From the NCBI RefSeq assembly GCF_900108515.1, contig NZ_FNWW01000017.1, positions 1 through 36,858 of the forward strand: a DNA stretch of 36,858 nucleotides, given 5' to 3'. Made by a program: the position numbers and the translations under genes. This stretch comes from Halobacillus karajensis (lineage in GTDB: Bacteria > Bacillota > Bacilli > Bacillales > Halobacillaceae). The notes under the pieces were generated by a model. That model searched no databases, had not been told where the DNA came from, and was given only the letters and a program-made list of their open reading frames with translations. How positions within the stretch are numbered: position 1 is the stretch's first letter; every line of letters begins with the position of its first letter. Shown one piece after another: positions 1-7,054 of this stretch.

Positions 1-181
1 TAAGCCCAGCCACTCCCCGTTCTACCGTAAAACCTTCTTCCTCAAGTGCATCACACAACAATTTAGCCGAGCGAAACTCTTCAAATCGAGTCTCCGAAAA
101 CTCCCATATCTTATCACTTAAATCCTTGAATTTCTCGCTTTTAACATCTACAAGATTTGATATTATTTCTGTTATATTCAT
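1..181 (-). CDS. AbgB-like M20 family amidohydrolase, N-terminal 60 residues (runs off the window)
   Basis: The reverse strand from an ATG at 181 encodes a start resembling p-aminobenzoyl-glutamate hydrolase subunit B (AbgB) of peptidase family M20, including the motif IWEFSETRFEEFRSA and the following LEEEGFTVERGVAGL. AbgB-type enzymes are cytoplasmic metal-dependent amidohydrolases that cleave aryl-glutamate or aryl-peptide amides. An AAAGGAG ribosome binding site lies about 9 bases before the ATG. The metal-binding residues lie outside the window, so activity cannot be judged. Upstream on the same strand is a membrane-protein fragment that may once have been its transporter partner. Assignment rests on recall of the AbgB N-terminus. 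Confidence 0.75.
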   Translation of the reverse strand, partial: MNITEIISNLVDVKSEKFKDLSDKIWEFSETRFEEFRSAKLLCDALEEEGFTVERGVAGL

Positions 182-295
182 AACTATCTTTCTCCTTTCA
201 TCGAATTATTGCTTATTTCATTCTTGATTCTCTGTAAGGTTGGGACATTTCGTTTTCTTTGGTCTAAAAAGGCGGTATGATTTTATCGATTCTTC

Positions 296-661
296 TTATA
301 TAATCCCCTGCATACGCAGAATGATTTCTGCTATAAGAGCTGACCCAAGAAATGTCCCTACCAGCACACACGTCCCTACTACAATACTTTTCCACCCCAA
401 TTTGGCAAAGTCTGTCCATGATCGCCCCACGGCAATTCCCGCATAAGCCAGGATCGGGGTTGTCAATGCAAGAGTGTTAACCTCTTCAGTCCACTTGATA
501 ATTAGCTCTGATCCAGGCATGGAAGGCAAAGAAATAATAATACCGATGACCCCCATATAAACAATAGCGGGCATTTTAAACGGCAAAATTTCTCGAGCCA
601 ACAGACCAGTAACACAGATAAGAAGCATTACAATCATCCCAGGTACAGCCGTCAACGGCAA
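296..661 (-). pseudogene. C-terminal fragment of a multi-pass membrane protein
   Basis: This 121-residue open frame is almost entirely hydrophobic, with about four membrane-spanning stretches separated by short loops such as PSMPGSELIIKWTEEVN. It has no ribosome binding site, and its only possible start is a TTG inside the upstream kinase fragment. Its reading frame runs back into the 3' end of that fragment with a one-base offset. I read it as the truncated remainder of a membrane transporter-like protein that lost its first codons when a deletion joined it to the kinase. The family is not recognised with confidence. The intact protein could have been small, so only a few residues may be missing. 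Confidence 0.5.
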
Positions 662-906
662 GACATAGGGGGATTTTCATCTTCTATTAACGACTTTAAA
701 TCTGCAATCATAGGGTCCAAGTTCCACTGGTTGTAATCAGGACCCACCTCAACCCATTGAATTAGATCTTCCGGAGCCCCATGAAAATCATAGTTATCAA
801 AAAACAATGCTTCAGAGTATCTGAACCTGTTTTTTAGCTCCTTAGTTACTGTAGTCTTTCCACCACCTGAAACTGAAGCAATTGATATCACTTTTGTCTT
901 ATACAA
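652..906 (-). pseudogene. Nucleoside (uridine-kinase-like) P-loop kinase, N-terminal fragment
   Basis: The frame begins at a TTG (906) about 11 bases after an AAGGGG Shine-Dalgarno-like sequence and encodes MYKTKVISIASVSGGGKTTV. The SVSGGGKTT segment is a Walker A P-loop of the uridine kinase/phosphoribulokinase type. A later FFDNYDFHGAPEDLIQW segment matches the substrate-binding part of these kinases. At about residue 80 the frame stops in a run of five C just after ENPP, where an intact protein would continue into a second beta-strand. Only about 84 of the usual 180 to 220 residues are present, so the gene is broken. The remaining sequence is replaced by the membrane-protein fragment. Confidence 0.7.
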
Positions 907-1069
907 TTGATTATTACCCCTTATCCTTTATTTACCCTTTACTTCCGAATAGCCCTCTCATTTGGATGACTCAGTTCCGAGATACATTTTTTCATAACTA
1001 TTTATTTATGAGCAGCATACTCAACAACTTAGATGAAAATTGTGGTCTCAATCAAGCGATAATATTGTT

Positions 1070-1651
1070 TTATTCTTTTACGTAGGACAAATGGATACTT
1101 AATGCTGCATCAAAATTTCCTTGTGCCATATGATAATCAATCCATTGACGATCTTCTTCACCATAAGCAACGGGTGTTCCAAAATAATTATAAGTCACAG
1201 GCTGTTCTACTATCCACCCAGCGTTTTTATACAACAAATAATCTTCGAGCTTTTTGGCAAAATTATAAATCTCCTTGCCCTTTTCTGAAAGCGACTTTTC
1301 TTGTTCAAGGCATATTTCAACCCAAAATTCTTCATATATCTGTTTCATGCTTGGCAGGAAATATTGTTGCCAATCTTCCAATCGATTTTGTGTTTTGAGA
1401 CGGATTACTTCTAATACCGTAGGTGAGGACATGTCTTCCCGTAATTGGTATTGTTCACGTTCCAAGTCAGTTATCTCCACAACCTGCTCATCATTAAGTG
1501 AGGAATGAAGGAAAAGTTTTTTTCCAAATGTAAAGAATGTATATATGCTGTACAAACCTTCTGCTACAAACACCTTCTTAATCCGATTGTGATAGCCGTT
1601 TGTACTACTTCTGGAATTTTTGACCTTATTTTTCTTAATCTTCTTTGCCAT
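1070..1651 (-). CDS. Unrecognised 193-aa soluble protein
   Basis: The start is an ATG at 1651 preceded by GAGGAG at a good distance. The protein opens with a strongly basic stretch (MAKKIKKNKVKNSR) and continues as a hydrophilic, aromatic-rich, probably helical domain, with acidic patches such as DLEREQYQLREDMSS and a closing AYGEEDRQWIDYHMAQGNFDAALSIH. There are no transmembrane segments, signal peptide, cysteine pairs or nucleotide-binding motifs. The C-terminal part hints at a TPR-like helical pair, but this is weak. It is probably transcribed alone; the kinase fragment downstream begins 164 bases further on. No function is proposed. Confidence 0.7.
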   Translation of the reverse strand: MAKKIKKNKVKNSRSSTNGYHNRIKKVFVAEGLYSIYTFFTFGKKLFLHSSLNDEQVVEITDLEREQYQLREDMSSPTVLEVIRLKTQNRLEDWQQYFLPSMKQIYEEFWVEICLEQEKSLSEKGKEIYNFAKKLEDYLLYKNAGWIVEQPVTYNYFGTPVAYGEEDRQWIDYHMAQGNFDAALSIHLSYVKE

Positions 1652-2023
1652 AACTATTTCTCCTCTGGAGGTAAAAATAATAAACTAATGAAATATTAAA
1701 AATGGCTCGAAAGCTTTTTCAAGCCTATTTATCCCCTACCCCTGTTCTTTTTACATCATAGCAACCGTGTAAAGTCTTAGTTTATTGTTTTAGAAAAGCC
1801 CCCCTTTACTTGAAGGCTCGATTTCAAGGCATTCTTCTGTTTTGGCAGGACACGTTATTCAAACATCCTTTTTCAGCCCTCATAATATAACTATATTCGT
1901 AAGCACTATACTAAAGAAAACCAGGGTGGGATAATTAAGTAAATAAGAATACGTTTTGAGATAAATAAACAACTTCCATTAAATTACCATTAATCGTAGA
2001 ATTCTTTTGTTTATAAAATATTT
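1652..2023. other. Intergenic stretch without a gene; possible insertion-sequence relic
   Basis: No open frame of useful length is present. A hairpin GGCT-GAAA...TTTC-AGCC lies at 1703-1724; read on the minus strand it is followed by ATTTTT and could be a terminator. Bases 1799-1832 contain CTTGAAGGCTCGATTTCAAG, which resembles part of the long inverted repeat at 6029-6090 (shared CTTGAAG-CTC core in the same orientation). The two lie on either side of the hss-hrt cluster. They may be relics of the same mobile sequence, but this cannot be shown from the window. Confidence 0.3.
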
Positions 2024-2056
2024 GTTAACCTTTAGTTTATTTTTACGTTGTAGAAT
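2024..2056 (+). promoter_or_regulatory. Putative HssR box and promoter of hssRS
   Basis: GTTAAC at 2024 and GTTTAT at 2035 form a direct repeat with an 11-base period, followed by a -10-like TAGAAT at 2051-2056. The repeat covers the expected -35 position, which is typical of an OmpR-class activator site. The core TTAACCTTTWGTTYA recurs upstream of hrtB at 4151-4165 with the same distance to the -10. In Staphylococcus aureus the known HssR site upstream of hrtAB is also a direct repeat with an 11-base period (GTTCATATT-N2-GTTCATATT). Confidence 0.6.
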
Positions 2057-2101
2057 ATGTAAGGGAATCACCTATATTCGAGCCGTCTAGAAAGGATGAA
2101 A

Positions 2102-2779
2102 ATGATGACTTCTATATTAATTATAGATGACGATACCCACATAGTGAACCTTGTAGGGGTCACTCTACGAGATGCTGGTTTTCACACATATAAAGCAAAA
2201 AATGGGTTAGATGCTTTGGAACTCTTAGAGAAATCCACAATAGACTTAGCTATAGTAGATGTGATGATGCCAAAAATGGATGGATACACGCTTACCAAGA
2301 AGATAAGAGATACGTACGATATCCCGGTCATATTACTCACAGCTAAAGGTGAACTGTATGATAAAGAACAAGGTTACTCAGCTGGAACAGATGATTATAT
2401 CGTAAAACCTTTTGAACCAAAGGAACTGGTTTTCCGTGTTCAGGCCGTTTTAAGAAGATATGATAAGCCCAGCAATCATGTTATTCAATTACATGACGTT
2501 AAAATTGATAAGAGAAATTATGAAGTCCAAATCGGTAAACAACATCTGCTTATGCCCATGAAGGAGTTTGAGGTATTAGCTTTATTAGCCTCTCGACCGA
2601 ACCAGGTTTTCAACAGAGATTATCTGATTGAGAATATATGGGGGCTGGATTTCGAAGGTGACGAAAGAACTTTAAATGTTCACATTAAGAGGATACGGGA
2701 ACGTCTCGGTAAGATCACCTCCACAATTGAAGTTGTAACGGTTCGTGGTGTTGGATATAAATTAGAGGTGACTTCATGA
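2102..2779 (+). CDS. hssR: Haem response regulator HssR (OmpR family)
   Basis: This is a DNA-binding response regulator of about 225 residues. The receiver domain shows the acidic cluster IDDDTH, the phosphorylated aspartate in AIVDVMMPKMDG (D55 counted from an ATG at 2096) and the conserved lysine in DDYIVKPFE. A C-terminal winged helix follows, with the signature GDERTLNVHIKRIRERL and the ending VRGVGYKLE. It closely resembles staphylococcal HssR, including the GTDDY-V-KPFE-KEL segment. In the family, HssR is phosphorylated by HssS when haem is in excess and activates the haem exporter HrtAB. Three in-frame ATGs exist (2096, 2102, 2105). The AGAAAGG site at 2089-2095 is too close to the first, so 2102 or 2105 is preferred. 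The stop overlaps the hssS start (ATGA). Confidence 0.88.
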   Translation: MMTSILIIDDDTHIVNLVGVTLRDAGFHTYKAKNGLDALELLEKSTIDLAIVDVMMPKMDGYTLTKKIRDTYDIPVILLTAKGELYDKEQGYSAGTDDYIVKPFEPKELVFRVQAVLRRYDKPSNHVIQLHDVKIDKRNYEVQIGKQHLLMPMKEFEVLALLASRPNQVFNRDYLIENIWGLDFEGDERTLNVHIKRIRERLGKITSTIEVVTVRGVGYKLEVTS

Positions 2780-4143
2780 AGTCTTTATATTCCAAATTCT
2801 TGATGGCGACGCTTTTCATAATGATTACCAGTTCTTTTATAGGTTTTTTTATTGCGAATGCTTACTATCAAAATAATTTGAAGCCAGAGAACGACACAAA
2901 AAATACTGAGATAGCAAGAAGAATAGCTCAATACGCAGAAACACAGGAAAACCTTGATCAATACCTTAAACACACAGCTTCAACTGGATACCAACTTTAT
3001 GTGGTTGATCGCCAAGGTGAAAGTCATTCTTTTGGAGGATCATTCAATGAAAAGAATTTACCATCTCAAACAGTGGTAAATGTACTTAATGGAAATATTT
3101 ATCATGGAATGAGGGATTTTCCTAAGAAAACTTTTGTGACAGGTTTCTTTGCGAATGAGTTACGAAATTCTGTAGGTGTGCCCTTTACCCACGACAACAC
3201 CCAGTATGCCTTATTTATGCGCCCTAACATTAAGCTTTTGTTTAATGAAATTCACATTCTATTGGGATGGATGGGTCTAGCCATATTTATATTAAGTTTA
3301 ATCGCCGTACTCATTTGGGCCGCAATGATCATACGCCCTGTTCGTCAGTTATCTCAAGCAACGAATAAAGTTGGAGAAAATGGATTTGATATCCACTTAG
3401 ACATCCATAGAAAGGACGAGATTGGTCAACTGGCCCAAAATTTCAAGGATATGATTTCTCGTCTTGGAGAGTTAGACAAGCTTAGAAGAACGTTTGTATC
3501 TAACGTCTCCCACGACATACAAACTCCTTTATTGAATATCCAGGGATATAGTCGTTTATTAGAGAGCAACATGCTGTCGGAAGATGATAGATACACTTAC
3601 TTAAAAGTCATACAAGAGGAAGCAAACAGGATGTCCACACTATCTAAGCAACTGTTAACCTTATCCTCACTTGAACCGAAAGGAAATACCCTACGTAAAG
3701 AAAGCTTTGAAGTATCTAGGCAATTGAGAAGTCTTATCCATAGATTTCATTGGCTCGTAAACGAGAACAACCTCTCATTGACCTACTCCTTTGAAGATGT
3801 ATGGGTTAAAGGTAATCCAGAACTACTAAATACAGTTTGGAAAAACCTGTTAACCAATGCCATCAAATATAATAAACCCGGAGGATCTATAGACATTACG
3901 CTGAAAGAGGCACACGACCATATAGAAATTACATTTACAGATAGAGGAATAGGATTAGGAACTAAGGAAAAAAAACAAATCTTTGATCGTTTTTACCGCG
4001 CCGACTTAGCTAGAACAAAACAAGGTACAGGTTTAGGATTATCCATTGTAAAGGAAGTTATAGAACTCCACGGAGGGCAAATTTCTGTAAATAGCCGATT
4101 GGAAAAAGGAACGACATTTAAAATATTTCTTCCTCATTTGTAA
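2776..4143 (+). CDS. hssS: Haem sensor histidine kinase HssS
   Basis: The 455-residue membrane histidine kinase has one transmembrane helix near residues 8-28, an extracytoplasmic sensor domain to about residue 155 and a second helix near 160-185. A HAMP linker follows (IRPVRQLSQATNKV), then an H-box with the phosphorylated histidine (NVSHDIQTPL), an N-box (NLLTNAIKYN), and G-boxes (DRGIGLG, GTGLGLSI). The sensor domain carries segments diagnostic of HssS: YYQNNLKPENDTK, NVLNGNIYHG, FVTGFF and FMRPNI, all with direct counterparts in S. aureus HssS. It senses haem excess at the membrane and phosphorylates HssR. The start overlaps hssR by four bases, so the two are translationally coupled. The H-box has Asp where many kinases have Glu. 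Confidence 0.9.
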   Translation: MKSLYSKFLMATLFIMITSSFIGFFIANAYYQNNLKPENDTKNTEIARRIAQYAETQENLDQYLKHTASTGYQLYVVDRQGESHSFGGSFNEKNLPSQTVVNVLNGNIYHGMRDFPKKTFVTGFFANELRNSVGVPFTHDNTQYALFMRPNIKLLFNEIHILLGWMGLAIFILSLIAVLIWAAMIIRPVRQLSQATNKVGENGFDIHLDIHRKDEIGQLAQNFKDMISRLGELDKLRRTFVSNVSHDIQTPLLNIQGYSRLLESNMLSEDDRYTYLKVIQEEANRMSTLSKQLLTLSSLEPKGNTLRKESFEVSRQLRSLIHRFHWLVNENNLSLTYSFEDVWVKGNPELLNTVWKNLLTNAIKYNKPGGSIDITLKEAHDHIEITFTDRGIGLGTKEKKQIFDRFYRADLARTKQGTGLGLSIVKEVIELHGGQISVNSRLEKGTTFKIFLPHL

Positions 4144-4149
4144 TGAACT

Positions 4150-4182
4150 ATTAACCTTTTGTTCACTTACCTGATTTAAAGT
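4150..4182 (+). promoter_or_regulatory. Putative HssR box and promoter of hrtBA
   Basis: ATTAAC at 4150 and GTTCAC at 4161 form an 11-base-period direct repeat within TTAACCTTTTGTTCA. TAAAGT at 4177-4182 sits exactly where the -10 lies relative to the matching repeat before hssR. There is no good -35 hexamer, which fits a promoter that needs HssR. The 85-base gap has no terminator, so hssRS read-through may also feed hrtBA. Confidence 0.6.
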
Positions 4183-4234
4183 AATCAGTGTAGAGAGCAA
4201 AAGGTTTTTTAGAAAGGAATGAGGAGAAATGGAT

Positions 4235-5257
4235 ATGGCTTGGAAAGAGATGAAAAAGAATAAAGCAAAATTTCTAATTATAGGGGCTATCGTTTTTCTT
4301 ATCAGTTTGTTGACGTTCATTATTTCCGGTTTGGCAAATGGATTGTCTCAAGACAACGTATCTTTAATAAAGAACATGCCCGAAGGAACCTTTTATATGA
4401 GCGAGGATTCAGATGATTCTCACACACAATCTCATATAGATCCTCAAAAATTGAATGAAACAATGAAAGAAGATGAAAATGCATTCGCTTTTTCGCTTCA
4501 AATGGGAGCTCTGAAAACAGAATCAGATAATCAACAGAGTGTTGCTTTCCTAACTTCCACAGAAACTTCACTCTTCACTCGTGTAGACAGTGGAGAAGTC
4601 ATCCTCGACAGTTCGTTAAAAGACCAAGGAATAAAGGTCGGTGATCAACTGTCCAGTCCCCAGTTTCAAGGAACTTTTGAAGTGGTTGACTTCATTCATA
4701 ATCAAAGATTCAATCATTCTTCAGTAGCGTTTATCAATCAAAAAGACTTTAATCACATGTTTAGAACTGAAGAATTTCAAATCATATATAGTCCCCAAAT
4801 AAATGAAGAAATTAGTGGATTAAAGGCATTCACCAAGAATGAATTCTTGTCTACAATCCCAAGTTATCAAGCCGAGCAAATGACTCTCAATATGATTGTT
4901 TGGTTTCTCATTGTTATCAGTGGAATGCTGTTTTCTATTTTCTTCTATATGATGAATGTCCAAAAAATAGGTATGTATGGAATACTCAAAGCCTTAGGAA
5001 TGCGTACAGGTGATTTGTTCAAAATGATATGGAGTCAAATGGGGTTATTAACATGTACCTCGCTTATTGCTTCAGCATTAATAAGCCAAACTTTTCAAGT
5101 TTTCGCCCCTGATACGATGCCTTATCACTTACCGATAGCAACGACTGTTCAATTATCTGTTGTATTTTTCGTCGTGGGATTCCTAGGATCTACCATATCA
5201 GGCTTTCAAATTAAAAAAATTGAACCTTTAAAAGCAATTCAACAAGGAGAGGCGTAA
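4235..5257 (+). CDS. hrtB: Haem-efflux ABC transporter permease HrtB
   Basis: This FtsX/MacB-type permease of about 340 residues has a first transmembrane helix near residues 12-32, a large extracytoplasmic domain to about residue 220, and three further helices near 225-245, 270-290 and 305-330. The sequence SYQAEQMTLNMIV before the second helix matches S. aureus HrtB (SYQAEQAPLNMM). The QKIGMYGILKALGM loop is the coupling segment of this permease class, and the ending KKIEPLKAIQQGEA fits HrtB. HrtB works with HrtA to remove haem from the membrane. An ATG at 4229 lies only two bases after GAGGAG, so the ATG at 4235 (MAWKEMKK) is the better start. hrtA begins immediately downstream. Confidence 0.88.
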   Translation: MAWKEMKKNKAKFLIIGAIVFLISLLTFIISGLANGLSQDNVSLIKNMPEGTFYMSEDSDDSHTQSHIDPQKLNETMKEDENAFAFSLQMGALKTESDNQQSVAFLTSTETSLFTRVDSGEVILDSSLKDQGIKVGDQLSSPQFQGTFEVVDFIHNQRFNHSSVAFINQKDFNHMFRTEEFQIIYSPQINEEISGLKAFTKNEFLSTIPSYQAEQMTLNMIVWFLIVISGMLFSIFFYMMNVQKIGMYGILKALGMRTGDLFKMIWSQMGLLTCTSLIASALISQTFQVFAPDTMPYHLPIATTVQLSVVFFVVGFLGSTISGFQIKKIEPLKAIQQGEA

Positions 5258-5258
5258 C

Positions 5259-5939
5259 ATGAGTCGATTACAATTAGAGGAAGTAAGAAAGTCTTTTATA
5301 AATGGAGACACGGAAGAAGAGGTATTAAAAGGTGTGAATTTAACACTGCGGGAAGGGGAAGTGACCGCACTAATAGGGGCTTCAGGCTCAGGAAAGAGTA
5401 CCCTCCTGACAATAGCTGCTGGTCTTCAACGTCTTTCTGAAGGTCGAGTGATATTTGGGGACCAGAATTTACCGGATTTGAGTTCAGAACAAGTGAGGAA
5501 AATAAGAGCTCAGCATTTCGGTTTTGTGTTTCAAAACTCCCACCTTGTTCCTTTCCTAACCGTTGAAGAACAACTTTCTATGATGATGGATATTGCTGAC
5601 ATGAAAGGAATTAAGCAATATAAACAAACAAAGATAAAGGAAATACTAGATCAAGTGGGGATGTCCCACCGTCTAACAGCCTATCCTTCTTCTCTGTCAG
5701 GTGGGGAAAAGCAAAGAGTAGCAGTAGCTCGTGCTATCATACATGAACCCAAAATCCTTTTTGCCGATGAACCGACCGCTAGTTTAGACTCAACAAGGTC
5801 TCGACATACGATGGAGTTAATTCAACAGTTAACAAAATCATTCGATATGACTACATTAACTGTTACTCATGATGAAGAAATGCTAGATTATGTTGACTGT
5901 ATTGTTAAAATGAGTGATGGCAAAATAGTTAATGCCTAG
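5259..5939 (+). CDS. hrtA: Haem-efflux ABC transporter ATP-binding protein HrtA
   Basis: The 226-residue ABC ATPase has Walker A GASGSGKST, Q-loop VFQNSH, signature LSGGEKQR, Walker B ILFADEP followed by TASLD, and the switch histidine in TVTHD. Length and context match HrtA, the cytoplasmic ATPase of the HrtAB haem exporter. It begins one base after the hrtB stop with an AAGGAGAGG ribosome binding site, so both genes share one transcript. Gene order is hrtB-hrtA downstream of hssRS in the same direction. In S. aureus hrtAB is transcribed divergently from hssRS with hrtA first. A strong terminator follows. Confidence 0.88.
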   Translation: MSRLQLEEVRKSFINGDTEEEVLKGVNLTLREGEVTALIGASGSGKSTLLTIAAGLQRLSEGRVIFGDQNLPDLSSEQVRKIRAQHFGFVFQNSHLVPFLTVEEQLSMMMDIADMKGIKQYKQTKIKEILDQVGMSHRLTAYPSSLSGGEKQRVAVARAIIHEPKILFADEPTASLDSTRSRHTMELIQQLTKSFDMTTLTVTHDEEMLDYVDCIVKMSDGKIVNA

Positions 5940-5958
5940 TTTGTTATAAAGAAATTAT

Positions 5959-5988
5959 AAAGGTCAGAGTACAATACTCTGGCCTTTT
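5959..5988 (+). terminator. Rho-independent terminator after hrtA
   Basis: AAAGGTCAGAGTA and TACTCTGGCCTTT pair around a three-base loop, with one G-T wobble. The stem begins 20 bases after the hrtA stop and is followed by TTT. Confidence 0.85.
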
Positions 5989-6028
5989 TAAGACGTTTAT
6001 ACCTTATTACTCTACACTGAAATCATTT

Positions 6029-6090
6029 TTATCTCGAAACTGAGTCTTCAACTAACCTGCCCTTATCTTGAAGACTCAGCTTCGAGATAA
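6029..6090. repeat. Long inverted repeat (23-bp arms, 16-base loop)
   Basis: The arms TTATCTCGAA-CTGAGTCTTCAA and TTGAAGACTCAG-TTCGAGATAA pair with a single mismatch. This is far longer than a terminator needs, and no T-run follows. It lies 40 bases beyond the hrtA terminator in DNA without genes. It could be a miniature inverted-repeat element or paired ends of a lost insertion sequence. A partial look-alike occurs at 1799-1832. Confidence 0.6.
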
Positions 6091-6176
6091 TAAACCCTTT
6101 GGTCACACAGTATTAACGAGGTCCATTTAATAGTCCCTTAATCCCGATTACGTCCATCCATTAATTACCCTCTATC

Positions 6177-6263
6177 ACAAACGTTTGTTCCTATATTATT
6201 ACAAAGTAAATAAGTAATTTATTTCACAATTTTACGAAGGACTTTTAGACTACTTGTCGAATA
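6177..6263 (+). promoter_or_regulatory. Promoter region of the 60-aa gene, related to the uvrX-side region at 19594-19673
   Basis: A perfect palindrome ACAAACGTTTGT lies at 6177-6188. CAAACGTTTGTTCC followed by TATATTAT-AC aligns base for base with the LexA box CGAACATTTGTTCT and flank at 19595-19608. A second shared block, AAGGACTTT...TGTCG-ATA, lies at 6237-6263 and again at 19647-19673. AAGGACTT with a downstream GTCGAAT loosely resembles a sigma-H promoter, and TTGTCGAA a Spo0A box, but neither is secure. The whole stretch looks like the duplicated upstream region of the second paralogue, with the LexA box decayed and the divergent uvrX gone. Confidence 0.5.
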
Positions 6264-6293
6264 ACAAGGTGAAAAAGAAAAGGAGTGTTCAAT

Positions 6294-6476
6294 TTGGAAG
6301 ACCTTATGATTAAGTTAGAAGAATGGGGAGCAATTTTAAGGAAGCATCATAACGATATGGATAATGAATTATTGGAGTTATACTTAGATATGGCTGGATA
6401 TTCTGGCATCCTACAGAGCAAAATTAATCGATTGGAAGAAAAAATGATTGGAGGCAAATCATTTACAACTCATTAA
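6294..6476 (+). CDS. Small helical protein, paralogue of the gene at 19706
   Basis: A 60-residue protein starts at TTG 6294, which lies 8 bases after AAAAGGAG. A GTG at 6285 overlaps the ribosome binding site and is rejected. The sequence (MEDLMIKLEEWGAILRKHH...) is similar along its length to the 59-residue product at 19706: both have KLEEW, M-x-E-L-x-E-x-x-LDM-GY, a LQS-I-RLE segment and a terminal TH. It is predicted to be a small, charged, all-helical cytoplasmic protein with no membrane segment. I do not recognise a family of known function. It has its own promoter region and terminator. The second copy stands next to a LexA-controlled uvrX, so a link to DNA damage or mobile-element biology is possible but unproven. 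Confidence 0.75.
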   Translation: MEDLMIKLEEWGAILRKHHNDMDNELLELYLDMAGYSGILQSKINRLEEKMIGGKSFTTH

Positions 6477-6484
6477 ACAAGAAA

Positions 6485-6509
6485 AGGCCCCAGTCTTAAC
6501 CCGGGGCCT
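6485..6509 (+). terminator. Rho-independent terminator after the 60-aa gene
   Basis: AGGCCCC and GGGGCCT pair across an 11-base loop, starting 8 bases after the stop codon. The T-run is weak, so termination strength is uncertain. Confidence 0.65.
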
Positions 6510-7054
6510 ACCTTCAAACTTTATATCCTTTTTGCCTCTTACGTCTTTATCTTTGATGGCCAAGTAATACTTTTAAGGTACCTTTTAGACAACGGATGCT
6601 TCGATCACCACAGAGTCTTTTTGTTTAGCAAATGGATTACTTTTAAGGGGAGATCACTTGCTACAAAGAATTATTTCACAAATGTACAAAAATTCCAATA
6701 GCATATCCAAAACTTTAACAAAACACTTTAAAACTAAATCAATAATTAAACTATGCCATAATATTTATATACAGCAAAAACTTTTTCCGCAGAAGTATCA
6801 AATTCAATAAATATATGAGTCTTCTCAATCCCCAAGGTAATAAACCCTTAAAGAGCTATCAATATTATCACATCATGCCGCCCATGGTTTCACCTAGATA
6901 AATAAAGAAAAATAAAGCCTGTGAGATTGATAAAAAGCTATGTTAAATGGTGTGTACTCAATTTAAATAAGAAAAGGGAATAAGTGTATATATCTAAAAG
7001 TATGTCATAACGTATGTCATTTAAAAGGAAGTTTCCAAAAATGAAAGTGATTTT
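6510..7054. other. AT-rich intergenic stretch without a gene
   Basis: No credible open frame is present. Two related segments, TAATACTTTTAAGG and GGATTACTTTTAAGG, occur about 65 bases apart near 6565 and 6630. The notable item is the groEL-tail-like sequence at 6868-6885, listed separately. The 3' end of the 605-aa gene (minus strand) borders the stretch on the right, with no clear terminator for it. Confidence 0.5.
6868..6885 (-). repeat. groEL 3'-end-like sequence, possible attachment site (copy A)
   Basis: Read on the minus strand the bases are ATGGGCGGCATGATGTGA, encoding Met-Gly-Gly-Met-Met-stop. That is the canonical end of bacterial GroEL. No groEL body is attached. Related sequences in the same orientation lie at 10445-10462 and 19998-20015. 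Staphylococcal pathogenicity islands are known to integrate at the 3' end of groEL, so these may be att scars. Confidence 0.5.

Noticed and set aside
1799-1880. Transposase gene remnant
   Set aside because: The bases look like insertion-sequence end material, but no frame gives a recognisable transposase segment, so only a note was kept.
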